From Drosophila persimilis (taxonomy: Eukaryota > Arthropoda > Insecta > Diptera > Drosophilidae): a DNA stretch of 64,000 nucleotides. This document shows positions 1 to 10,586 of the stretch, piece after piece (position 1 is the stretch's first letter; each line of letters begins with the position of its first letter). The notes beneath the pieces are model-generated. The model did not search any database, had not been told where the DNA came from, and saw nothing but the letters and a program-made list of their open reading frames with translations. The stretch is taken from assembly GCF_003286085.1 (NCBI RefSeq), contig NW_020825288.1, positions 6,510,001 to 6,574,000 on the forward strand, read 5' to 3'. The position numbers and the translations under genes were made by a program.

Positions 1-317
1 GGCATTCCGTGAATGCTAAACCCTCCTCATTCGCCTGCTCCTGCTCCTGCTCCTCCCCTCCCTCCGGCCTGCGCAGGCGGGGTTTCCTGGGCGGCAATTT
101 TCCTTCGTCGCCAGCTGCCGTTGCTTTACCAGTTTTCTTTTCTTTTTGCTAGTTTATACATACCCTGGCAGGTCTTAGACGGCAGGGGTACAACCGTATC
201 GCCGAGGGGCACTGCTGCATAACGCGCGACACGTTTGGGCGCCGAGCCAGGGCTCAGTGGAGCAAAAGACCCACAATTTGGCGGACTACAACTTATAAAA
301 ATAATGTAAACCATGGA
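1..317. other. Non-coding spacer
   Basis: GC-balanced sequence with a CTCCTG-rich pyrimidine tract near 30-66. No gene seen. Confidence 0.6.
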
Positions 318-860
318 CTTGTTGAGTATTTATTTTTGTAATTATTTTTTAATTTTTAAAATATGTTAAAAAAATGAGTGCAACAAATTTATATTTCTTA
401 TAATTTTTAAAAATGATAAAAAAAACCAATGCATTAAATTGAATTTAATTATAAATTCAAACATAATACAATTTAATTTTAAGAATTTTTAAGAATAATA
501 TAATATAACAAATATAATTTTATTATAATTTTTTAAGAATAATACAAAAAACTAATGCATCAAATTTAGTTTAATTATAATTCCTAAGATTTAAATTAAT
601 GCCTTTAAATTTAATCTAATTCTAGTTTTGTAAATAGAAAAAAAAACATATTTCATTAAAAAAAAAAATTAATGTGTAAAATTTAATTTAATAATAATAA
701 TAATAATAACCAAATGAATACATCAAATTTAATTGCCTTATTAATTTTGTCAAAAATAATATAAAATGATATTTAATTTTTAAAATTTATTCTTATTAAA
801 TTTTTTAAAATTTTAATTAAAATTTGATTTAATTAACAAAATATAAAATATGGTCAAAAA
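318..860. repeat. AT-rich island 1, degenerate tandem
   Basis: AT-rich sequence in which AATGCATYAAATTTAATTTA-like units recur at about 423, 546, 597, 667 and 712. Spacing varies from 45 to 123 bp. No gene. Confidence 0.7.
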
Positions 861-1003
861 ATGTCACTGAAGATTCTGCAATCTTTGTAGTGTTTCCTTT
901 TTTTAATGGGTATTTTCTGGTGCGTCTCCTGAAGATTCTTTTGATTTTCTTAGGTTTTTCTTCTAGTTTTCATTTGCTTTATGAATATGCGTGTTAGTCT
1001 AAG

Positions 1004-1008
<5 letters not shown>

Positions 1009-1042
<34 letters not shown>
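1009..1042. repeat. (GT)n microsatellite
   Basis: An uninterrupted GT dinucleotide run of 17 repeats. Confidence 0.98.
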
Positions 1043-1045
<3 letters not shown>

Positions 1046-1196
1046 TGTTGGTGCCACAAAAGCTGTTGCTTGCTTTTCCGCTTAGGCCCAGGCCCAGGCG
1101 CAGAGCCCAGAACCCAGGCCCATGGCCGAAGGGCTCTCTGAATGCCTTTTCTGCCACTGCGGAAAGTTTTTCTTTTGAAATTCGTTTCCCCCAACG

Positions 1197-1229
1197 CCCC
1201 CTCCCGGCCCCCTCCCGGCCCCCTCCCGG
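1197..1229. repeat. CCCCCTCCCGG x3
   Basis: Three perfect 11-bp copies. Confidence 0.97.
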
Positions 1230-1390
1230 CCCGGACCCGGCCTTTTGTGTGCGCGGGGCGCAAAGGCGACTTAGTGATACGTTCCTTCCAAGCCGTTGGC
1301 CCTGCTTTGGCCGGTTATTAACTCTAATTACCACATTAAACGCCAAAGTGTCTTAATATTCAATTATAAGTTTTCTTTTCTTTCGCCAAA

Positions 1391-1430
1391 CCGTTCCATG
1401 CCGTTCCATGCCGTTCCATACCGTTCCATT
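1391..1430. repeat. CCGTTCCATG x4
   Basis: Four near-perfect 10-bp copies. Confidence 0.97.
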
Positions 1431-3432
1431 CCTCTATTCCACATTTCGATGCGTGTCCTGGCCGTTTTGCGGTGGTGCTGGCCTATGGGAAAAGTTTTTT
1501 GGGGGGGCCCTCTGCTGGCGGTGGCTTTAATGATGTCTGAGTGCGTACAAATTATTTTCACTAACTGTGTTTTGGTGTTTAGATTGCTTTTGATTTTGTT
1601 TTGGGGTGAAAGTTGGGCCATCGAATCGATGAAAGCCGCATCGCCTGGCAATCAACTCTTGCCACAAATTGTGCTAATGGCATGTCGCAGGGGGGTTGAG
1701 GAGGGGGGGGGGGGACGCACACATGGCAGACAGCAACTCAATAAACTAATGAGTGCTTATAAAGTCAAGCCCGTTGACAGAATTTTAATTAAAGAAAAAC
1801 GTAAAGCGCTAATTTTGCATATTAATAACGTGGAGCCTTGAAACGGTAGCTAAAGGATATGCCACAGGAGGCGGCAGGCACCCACACACTGGCAATAAAT
1901 AGTCCTGGCTGGCTGTAGTCGAGTCCTGGAGCTGCGCGGTGGCTTCCTGCCATTTAAGTAGTTGAAATTAATTTCAATTCCACTCGCACATGTCCCGACG
2001 ACACACACACCCCCCCCCCTCCCCCTTCCTGGTGTCTCTTTGAGGCACGTACCCGCTGAATGGGGCAACAGACATAAAAGTCGCCTCGCTACTAAATTAT
2101 AATATCAATTATTTCGCAACACAAAACACATAAGCACCGAGCACAGGAGCTGGCAGTCAAGTAGCCTGTTTGGGGCAGGTTAACACAGGGGGAGGGGGAG
2201 GGGAGGGTGTTGGGGGGGGGGATTCTGCAGTAATTACCGGTTGGTATGCAAATGCCAGAGCGAGTGCCTGCTTCCTCCACTGCGAGGGCTTTTCAATGAT
2301 GGTCCATTAATTAGCTAAAAACCCAGGACTAGGACTAGGACCAGGACGAGGGCTGGGGCCAGGGGTTTGAGCCCATAAATAGTTAAATTTAACTCCAAAA
2401 AGCACCGAAATTTATACAATTTCAAAGCGCATGTCAAAGTCATGTTTTGGGCCGCGGGCCCAGAGCCAAAGACAGCTCCAAAGTGCGCTCCAACGCCTCC
2501 CCAGCAAAAGGCAGGAGTAACCCTCAAACAAGGACGAAAGACCACCAGGAAGACCTTGCCACTGCCACATTGAAGTAGAACAATGGACGAACTGGCAGGC
2601 TGGAGGGATGGCTGGCTGGCCTTGCCCTTCAACCCCTTCTTCCGTTGTTGTTTTCGGGGGTTTTCTTCGCTTTTTCTTTTTCCTTTGACCGCCTGCCCCC
2701 AAGAAATTGTTTCTGCGTGATTGAGGTTTTCCGGCAGACCTTTTTCTTCTGGTAGGGTGAAAGGTCAGCCATTGCAGGCATTCATACAAATTCGGGGGTC
2801 TATTTTTAATATTTTGATTAATTTGTGGGCTTCCACACAATGGACGAAAAACCCCTTTTGCCAGCGAAGATAATATTATCTTTTTGCCTCGATTGCCCCA
2901 CCTGTCCTGCGTGGCAACCTGCCACTTGTGGGGGCAAGCGTTTGCCAGGAAAAACAATAATCTAAATGCTAAACCACTATTTTCAGGCACCAAAAAACAC
3001 AAGAAAAAACCATCCGAAATTAAAGAAAAACTCTAGAAAAAACTCTGGGCACTTTTTGAAATGCAAACAGCGGAAAATGGCTCAAACATTCGGGCCAAAA
3101 AGAACCCTTTCTTGGCCGTCAAAGTGAGTGAAATGTGCGGCGCCCTCTCGCAATGATTTGTCAAATTAAAAGCAAAGTTTGTGCGAGACAAGCAAAAGGG
3201 TGGCTCGTCCTTCAAGCCCCCCTTCCCCTCTTGCCCCTCTGCCCCCCTACCCGTGCCAAGTAATTAGTAAAGCAGAAAACTTGGGCCATGGCAATGAAAA
3301 ATGACTGGAAATTGGGCGTGAAAATGGCCCGTAGACCGATTCAACATTTTAAAGTTGCGCCATTTTTCAGGAGAGCTCAGGGGAGGTCTTCCTTCCGCTC
3401 CTCCAGGGAGGTATTAGCCTGCCAAGAGGTAG

Positions 3433-3670
3433 GGTCCTGGCTGCTCCTGGCTGTTCCTGGTTGTTCCTGGCTCCTCTGGGCACCTTCTTCCTGGTCCTGG
3501 TTCTTCCTGGCTGCCTCTGACTCCTTCTGGCGGCTCCTGGTTCCTCCTGGCTCCTTCTGGTTGCCTCTGACTCCTCCTCGCTCCTCGTAGCTCCTCCTAG
3601 CTCCTCCTAGCTCCTCCTGCTTGCTTCTGACTCCTCCTGGCTCCCTCTAGCTCCTCCTAGCTCCCCCTAC
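3433..3670. repeat. CTCCTGG/CTCCTAG minisatellite
   Basis: About 240 bases of 9-10 bp pyrimidine-biased units (CTCCTGGCT, CTTCTGGCT, CTCCTAGCT). Confidence 0.9.
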
Positions 3671-3860
3671 CACCCCCCACCTCCCTCCTGTCACTCCTCC
3701 CCCCCCATCCAGATCATGTTCTCATTCCCCTTTTGGCTCACAGCGCACTCGTAAGCCATTACTAATGCAGATAATTAGTGTTTTAATGTGTGCCAAGCAC
3801 ACACACACAGTTTTTCCCGAGGAAAAACTAAAAGGAAATTAATGAAAGTTATTGGAAGCC

Positions 3861-3894
3861 AGAGAGAGAGAGAGGGAGAGGTAGAGAGAGAGAG
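3861..3894. repeat. (GA)n microsatellite
   Basis: Interrupted GA run; GAGA-factor-type sequence. Confidence 0.9.
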
Positions 3895-5870
3895 CTGTCG
3901 GTTGGGTGCAACTTTTTAATGGCTCCCCCCGAATCGAGGCAAAGCCGAGATTTTTGGGGGGGCAAACATTCCAGCTGCCAGCTGCTGCTTTCAATAAACA
4001 AATTTGTGCGCAAATATTTTGTGCAGAGTCGTGCAACATTCACAAAGATTGCAATGGAGATGGGGCATGGCGGGGGGGGGGCGGAAGGATATGTGTGCAG
4101 TAAACGGCATATATTACGGGCAACACAGACACACAAAAGTCAACATGAAATTTAATTAAAAACTTGGCCAACAACTACAACATAATGCAGGGCCCCCCTC
4201 CCCCCCCCACCCTTGGAGTCAGCCTCTTAAATTCTGCCTAGAAGTGGGCACCGATTTTTGGGAGTTCCTTAAATTCGGCCTGGAAGTGGTCTATTTTTTG
4301 TGTATTTCTTTCCAGGGAAATTTAAATAAATATAAAGCCAGATAGCTGGCATCGTTCACGGAAAAGCCAATTACGAATTCAAATGAAATTCATGAAATTC
4401 CAGCCACTTTGTGCCGTGAACTTAAACCACGTCTTTGTAATATATATCACTAAGAGAGCCGGAGCCGGAGCCGGAGTCGGGCATAAAAAGAAAACCGTAG
4501 GCGGTGGCATAGTTTTCCAGGGAGAGGCCCTCTCTCAAGGCTTGATTTGAAATACAAATTGAGCAAATTGGCAGGAAAAACTGTGCAAAGTGAGTGCCCG
4601 CAACGGCAAGTGGCTCTAGAACCGCAGGGAAATTGAGGTAGTCTCCCGGATCCCGGCTGAGAGGCTTACAGGGGGGGTGGTGGGTGGTCTGTGGAATATG
4701 ATTCCTGCTGTACAATAATTAAAATGTTAAAAACCTGGTCACGGGCTGCCTGCTATCGCGACCGCATTGAATTTCCAATCAGCCCAACCCCCCCCCCCCC
4801 TTGATTTTGTGGCAGCAACGGCTGCCTCGTTAGCCGCAGCTTGGATACATTTTATCTTTAGCAATTTGCCGAGCCCTTAAAGCCGCTGCCGAACGTCTAA
4901 TCGCATTCAATTAACACACAACAAGAAAAGCCTCTCCGCCTCTCCCTCCCCCCCTCTCCCCCTCTCTGTGGCTCTCTATCTCCCTCTAGACAAAGCGGAA
5001 TACCCGAAAGCCGAAAGCAAAGTGCATGAAGGAAAAGCAAATCCAATAAACTTGTTATTGCTTCGTTTTCGTTTCGGCCTGGTCGAAAGGCGTTTATAAA
5101 TTACTTAAAGAGCTTAAAGGGGTGGGGGAGAGCGGGGTTGCGGGGGCAACAACTTGTGGCGTGACCACCAATTGAATATCAATCAACTTTTGTGCGTGTA
5201 TGTGCCCCAAATCCCGCCAGAGGGGGGGGCAGAGACAAAAAGTCCTTGCCAAAGGATGCTGGATGCTTTGGTCTTTGGTTTTAGTGGGCCCAACGCTGAT
5301 AATGGAATTAAAACGGGCTCCACCGCCGCCGTCGCCTGCCCTTTGATTCGCTGCTGCGGCTTGGGGCAAGAGTGCCTTGGAGTGGCAGTGGCGCATTGAG
5401 TATAAGGCCCACGTCTAACCGAATTAGGCAACACAAATCAATTGCATTAAATGGCAGCTAGCGCGTGTCTGGCTGTCAGTTTGGGTGCCACCGGCCCTTG
5501 CCACAAAACATTTTAGCATACAAAATTGCGATACATGCCCCAAACAATTGCCACGCAGCCGAAAAGTGCTACCCAAAACAGCTGCAAACGACTTATTTAT
5601 GCCTCACACGACTGCCAACCGGAATGGGCCTGGGAATTGGGCTCATTGTGGGGCTTACCACACGGCACATCCTTGCCTCTTAGTCCTTTCCTTAATTTAT
5701 AAATCTTCTTCAAGTTTTCCGTACGTTAAAGTTTTTCCGAGCAAAGAAAAACCCAAGAAAAAGGGTATACAAAAAGTACATAAATCTGATGTTTTTCCTA
5801 GGAAAAACTTAAGGATTTTCCCCCTGTCGAAAAGTACTGGAATTTTAATGGAGAAAAGTATATGTTTTCG

Positions 5871-6657
5871 AGCCCCAAATTTGTGTATTTTTTAACCCAA
5901 AAATTTGTGCATTTTGTACCCCAAATTTATGTTTTGTTTTTAACCAAAAATTGTGTATTTTTTATCCCAAAATATATATATTTTCTACCCCTAAACGTAC
6001 AAAAATTGGTGTATTTTTTTAACCCAAAAATATTTATATTCTCTACACCCAAAATATATTTTTTTTTAAACTCCAAAATATATAAATTTTTGAACTCCAA
6101 AAAAAATATTTTTTTCTACCCAAAATTGGTGTATTTTTTTACCAAATATATGGATTTTATTCACCAAAATGTATGTATTCTTTTCACCAAAAATTTGTGT
6201 ATTTCATTCTACACTATTTGTGTATTTATTTCACCTAAAATATCTATATTTTCTATCCCCAAATATATATATTTTCTAGCCCCAAAAGTAAATATTTTCT
6301 GCCCTAAAATTTGTGGATTTTTTTCACCAAAAACATGTGTTTTTTCTTGATAAAAAAAAAACTATATTTTCTACCTCCAAATATGTGTATTTTTTTCACC
6401 AAAAATTGTGTTTTTTTTACCCAAAAATATATATATTTTCTATCCCCAAAATTGGTGTATTTTTTTTCACCAAATATATGAATTTTATTCCCCAAAATTG
6501 ATGTCGTTTTTTCACCAAAAATTGTGAATTTTTTAATCCAAAAATATATTTTTTTACTACCCCAAAAATTGTGTATTTTTAAACTCCAAAATATATATTT
6601 TTTCTACCCAAAAAATGTATATATTTTCTACGCCAAAAACATGTGCATTTTCTTGAT
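5871..6657. repeat. AT-rich island 2, ~21-32 bp tandem (ACCCAAAAATTGTGTATTTT)
   Basis: Roughly thirty degenerate copies of (A)CCCCAAAAATTGTGTATTTTT alternate with CCCAAAATATATATATTTTCT. Because many units are near 27 bp (nine codons), long frames persist despite high AT (162 codons at 5862-6350 and others on both strands). They translate to a low-complexity F/Y/K/I repeat. I judge this non-coding satellite-like DNA. Confidence 0.85.
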
Positions 6658-6659
6658 CA

Positions 6660-9600
6660 AAACAGGGATACAATTTTCCAAAAACTTCTTCGAAATTCGC
6701 TTAAAATCTGTGGGGGATCTAGGGGATTTTCCGCCACCAAAACTTTTGCTCCTTCGGCCAACGGCAACGCCTTCGCCTTCGCATGTGTTTATTTCATTTC
6801 TCATTTTCAGCAACATTCCGCCTGCACCGCCCCCTTCCCCCCCCAAAGACGCCACATGCCACATTCTACTTCATTTCATGTTGGCATTTGCACAATTTTT
6901 TTTTTTTATATATATTTTCCTTTTTTTTCCAGTCCTGGCTGATGGAAATTTTGCACCCCCCACCCACCCCGCGAACCGCAAAACAATGAAAATTGGTTTT
7001 GTTGCTTTGCTTAGGAGGAGCTGAAGGCCCTCGAAGGCTCTTCGGCTAAGACTCCTTCTGCGGATGCGACTGTGGCTGCGGCTGCGGCTGCGGCTGTGGC
7101 TGTGTGGTAGAAGCCCTTGGCGGTGGCTTTTTATTGCCTGGCTGAATGCCTGCCTTGTTATTGTTGCTGTATTTATTTGGCAGCTGCAAAAGAAGCCACC
7201 AGCCAGCCAGCCAGCCAGCCAGCAGCGTGTCTTTCTTGGCGGCTTTCCCTGCGGATGGGTGTTGAGTATTATCGCATAAAATCCAAAATGTAAACACTGG
7301 CAGGCACCTCCCGCCGTCTTGCCGCACCGTGTCTTCGGTGGCACGTACACGCTTAAATTCTAAGCGACAGTCAGACAGAATTAGGCGGCTGGCTGGCTCT
7401 TGGCCAATTTGAATATTTGCAAAACTGCTACCAAAATGTAAGAATATTACCTTATCCTTCGAGCTGGGCTGGCGGGGGGGCGGGTCTCGGCGGATCCTTA
7501 AGGTTTCTAGCACTCCACACACAAATTCTTGGTTATATTTTTGTCACTGTATCATACAGTTATTTTGCACTTGTTTCATTCAGTTATACGAAGAGCACTA
7601 GCACGAACAGCACTGCGAAAATTTCTGCACTCTGGCTGCAAGAAAATCCCTATGCTCTGGCACACAGCTGTTCTGTTCGCACAGTCGATGCGGGGAGGAA
7701 GCGTGTCGCGCGCGAATCGTGTCACTGTTTCGAAGCAACTGAAACCGTTTTTACCGTTATTGGCAGCGCTCTGGACTCGTGGCTTCGTGGGCGGCTTCGG
7801 GTGTGCTCGTTGTTGGCTCGGGCTCTGGCCCGAAGTGCCCAAGCGCGAGAGAGCGAGAGCGCGTGCGAGTGGGTGGTTGCTCGTCGGGTCGGCTGCTCTC
7901 CCTGGTGCTGTTCGCCGCAGAACGAACTGTGCCACGGCGAATAATCAAGTCCATGCTTGTCGGTAGAGATATAAAACCAAGGGGTGGGGGGGGGGAATGT
8001 GGTTGCGAACGCAGCTCTACATTTATACATTATGGCCCATCAGAAGGCCCGCCAGAAGGCCCATTTCTTTTCTTTCTATAAACAAAGTGAGGATTATATA
8101 ATTTCTCAGGCTGATCCTTCGGGGAGATCTCTCTGCACTTCTCCTCTCCCTCCTCTCACTCGGCAACTCTCTCTCTATCTTGCTCTCTTCGCCGCGCTGG
8201 CTCTCTCTCACGCCACTCCGAAACGCAGGGGTAGCAGAACTGCCTGGAAATATGTTGCCAACATTTCGAATGTCTCCCGCAACATTTCGAAATGTATATA
8301 CGCCTATGGTAGAGGTACATTTTGTTGGCCCCCCACCCCTCTCCGCGATGCCATCGATGCGTAACCTGGCGCAAAGGCAGACTCGCGTGTAATTAAAACT
8401 AAACAAAATGGGCCCCAAAAACAACCTCATGCGACTCGTCCATAAAAAGGCCAGTCAGCGGGTTTCGGCCAGGAAACAAAAGGCAACTGTCGGATTGGTG
8501 GATATTAGGACGATGACGAAACCGAATACGCTGGAGTCCATAAGTCAGGATTAAAAACGGCGCGCTGGTCAAAGGAGCCGGCGACAGGACCAAAACAGGA
8601 CACAGAAATTAATTTGAATATTTTTCCGACCCCGTTTTGGAGGGGGGAGGTGCGGTGTGCGGAGGTCTTTTGTCTTTGTTTCTGTTTCGGTTTTGCGTTA
8701 CTGCCGCAACGGCAGGACTTTCGACTTCATTAGAAGTAATGGCAGATTTTGCATCAAAAGTGAAAAACAGCTCCAGCCCTGGCACATTTTAAAATATGCA
8801 CATAAAGACATAATCCCCGCCGTTCCGCACTCCAGACTGCGGGGGGAAGGGGGTCGTCATATTTTCCCGTTAGAGGCGGAAATTGAAACAACCTAGGCGT
8901 CAAGGGTCAACAGGCGGCCATGGACGGCGCGCAGGTCAGTCTCAATTTATTGGAAGCGCTTGAAAATAAATTTGTTTTTCGAAAATATGAACATTCAGCT
9001 CTCAAGAGGGGGGAGGACAGGTGGAAGGGGGCCTTGGGTATAGAGGAATCGAATAGAATCCTTCGGCTTATACATTTTCCCAATTAAAGCCTTTGGCCTA
9101 AAAGCCGTCTTAAAATATAATTTCCCAAGAATAAATTCAAAAAGCCAAAGCAAACATTCAACAATAATTGAATAATGACTTGGTTTCCACTAACGTTTTG
9201 ATTAGCCATCTGCCATTTTTGATTGTTCATTAGGCCAAGGAGCCGCTGGCTAATTCCAAGCAAATATAATAGGCCCTAAGCTGATTAAACAGATTCCAAG
9301 AAGGAGCCGCATGCCCCTTCCTTTCGTGGGGCACGTGGTGGGTGGGAGGCCTGCCACAATTATTACAACATTTCTCGATTCAGTTGGTTGGACATTAAGA
9401 TTGGTCCACCTGCGGCCAAGCGGATTACGTTTGTGTTGGCCAGGAAGTCAGCATGCGGGTGCCACGGGGAGGGGGGGCTGGAGGGGGTGGTGGGGGTGGA
9501 ACAAACAAATAAACAAGCGGCTCGTCGTGATTGCAACACATTTGCAGCGCAAAAAGGCAAAACAATTGAATTCAATTCAATTGACAACAACAGACCACCA

Positions 9601-10480
9601 GGGGCCTGGTGGTGCCCTCCCCCACCCCCCCTGCACTGCACTGATGCTGCTGGAGGGTCGCTCACTCGACCGGTAATGGTGTTGATAGCATTAAGCATGC
9701 CTCGGCGCAGCCAGCAGCCAGCAGCCACTAGCCAGGATATGCGTGCAGCCGGCCAATCTGTGCCTCTGAGAGATGTTCCTCCGGCACCCCTGGGTACCCC
9801 CCCCCCCCGGGTTACCCTTGGCAACGGCCACCCACAGTGGGTGTGGCTGTTGTTCCGTGTGTTGTTTTCACTGCACTTCAATGCTTTTTGCAATGTAAAC
9901 AGCCGCTGCCCGCACCCACACCCCCACCCCCACCCCTCGGCTAGGAGACCAAAAACACTCGCACATATTTTCACATTTCCAATTCTTATCCCTTTCCATT
10001 CCCGTATCACATCCCTTTTTTTATTTTTTTCGGGTTCTGTGTACCCTGTAATCGTGGAGAGGGTGTATGCGAAGAAAGCCTCTCGGAATGAAGAGTAAAA
10101 CTTCTATAAAAAAAGGTTTTCGGTTTTCGTCGTTTTCGTATTTCGAAATTTGCTCATATCTGCGCGAGCAAGCGAGGCGAGTGAGTCGGGGGCCTCGCCC
10201 AGCAACAAGGCGAGTGGGCAGGGGCGAGTGTGTAACTATAAAGTATTTATAGAATCTAAAAATGTCTACAAAAAGTATCAAAAAAGTTTATCTAGAAAAG
10301 AATCCTCTACAAAAAAAAGTACCTTTGTCATTCATGAGATAAATTCTATGATTTCTGGCTTGATTTTTGGGGAATTAAAGGAATTATACAGTCTTAAAAG
10401 AAGATCTTCCCATACAAAATAAAGGTTATAGGAACAGAAAAACTAGTGGAAAACTCAGGAATTTCCTTGATATACTTGAG
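6660..10480. other. Non-coding spacer
   Basis: No gene recognised. It holds (GGCTGC)n near 7070-7100, (CCAG)n at 7199-7224, the GAGA-rich block, C13 at 9797-9809 and a CACCCC cluster at about 9905-9930. A 236-codon + frame at 9388-10098 overlaps a 215-codon - frame at 9363-10010; neither resembles a known protein. Confidence 0.65.
7540..8220. promoter_or_regulatory. GC-rich GAGA/CTCT block, promoter-like
   Basis: The block contains TTCATTCAGTTATACG (initiator-like, about 7576), CGCGCGCGAATCG, a dense GCGAGAGAGCGAGAGCGCG cluster (7840-7870), ATATAAAAC at 7970 and CTCTC clusters at 8130-8210. It is open in several frames on both strands, as expected for GC-rich DNA. No matched TATA-initiator pair was found, so transcription start is unproven. 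Confidence 0.25.
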
Positions 10481-10483
10481 GTA

Positions 10484-10586
10484 TGAAAAATATTAAGGAC
10501 ATTTGGCTGTTTCTACTATACTGACTTCAAAACTACTGGAAATAGACTTCAATGTGGAAACAGCCGGGTATCCTTAATATTTTTCA
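10484..10586 (+). ncRNA. Candidate RNA hairpin, 33-bp stem with 37-nt loop
   Basis: Bases 10484-10516 pair with 10554-10586 without any gap. There are 28 Watson-Crick pairs, one C-A mismatch (10500/10570), and four T-G pairs (10502-10504 with 10566-10568, and 10514/10556). Read as + strand RNA the T-G pairs become U-G wobbles, so the fold is nearly continuous; on the - strand they are A-C mismatches. Stem length is in the range of a Drosophila pre-miRNA, but the 37-nt loop is large. It could also be a short inverted-repeat (MITE-like) insertion. Expression is unknown and no known miRNA seed was recognised. Confidence 0.35.

Larger units (their letters stand above)
861..5765. other. Non-coding spacer with many simple repeats
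   Basis: No recognisable gene. The longest frames (196 codons on the - strand at 2412-3002, 181 codons on the + strand at 1296-1841) are low-complexity and match nothing. The region contains AGGACTAGGACCAGG-type repeats near 2325, several poly-C/G runs (for example C13 at 4788-4800) and the listed microsatellites. Confidence 0.7.

Noticed and set aside
2412-3002. 196-codon - strand frame
   Set aside because: Matches no family; contains Lys/Pro runs from simple sequence.
7199-7224. CCAG repeats as a short CRISPR-like array
   Set aside because: Plain tetranucleotide microsatellite without spacers; eukaryotic context.
7965-7985. TATA box ATATAAAAC
   Set aside because: No initiator about 30 bases downstream, only a G-rich run.
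9388-10098. 236-codon + frame overlapping a 215-codon - frame
   Set aside because: Both strands are open over GC-rich low-complexity DNA with C13 and CACCCC repeats; no domain and no coding pattern.
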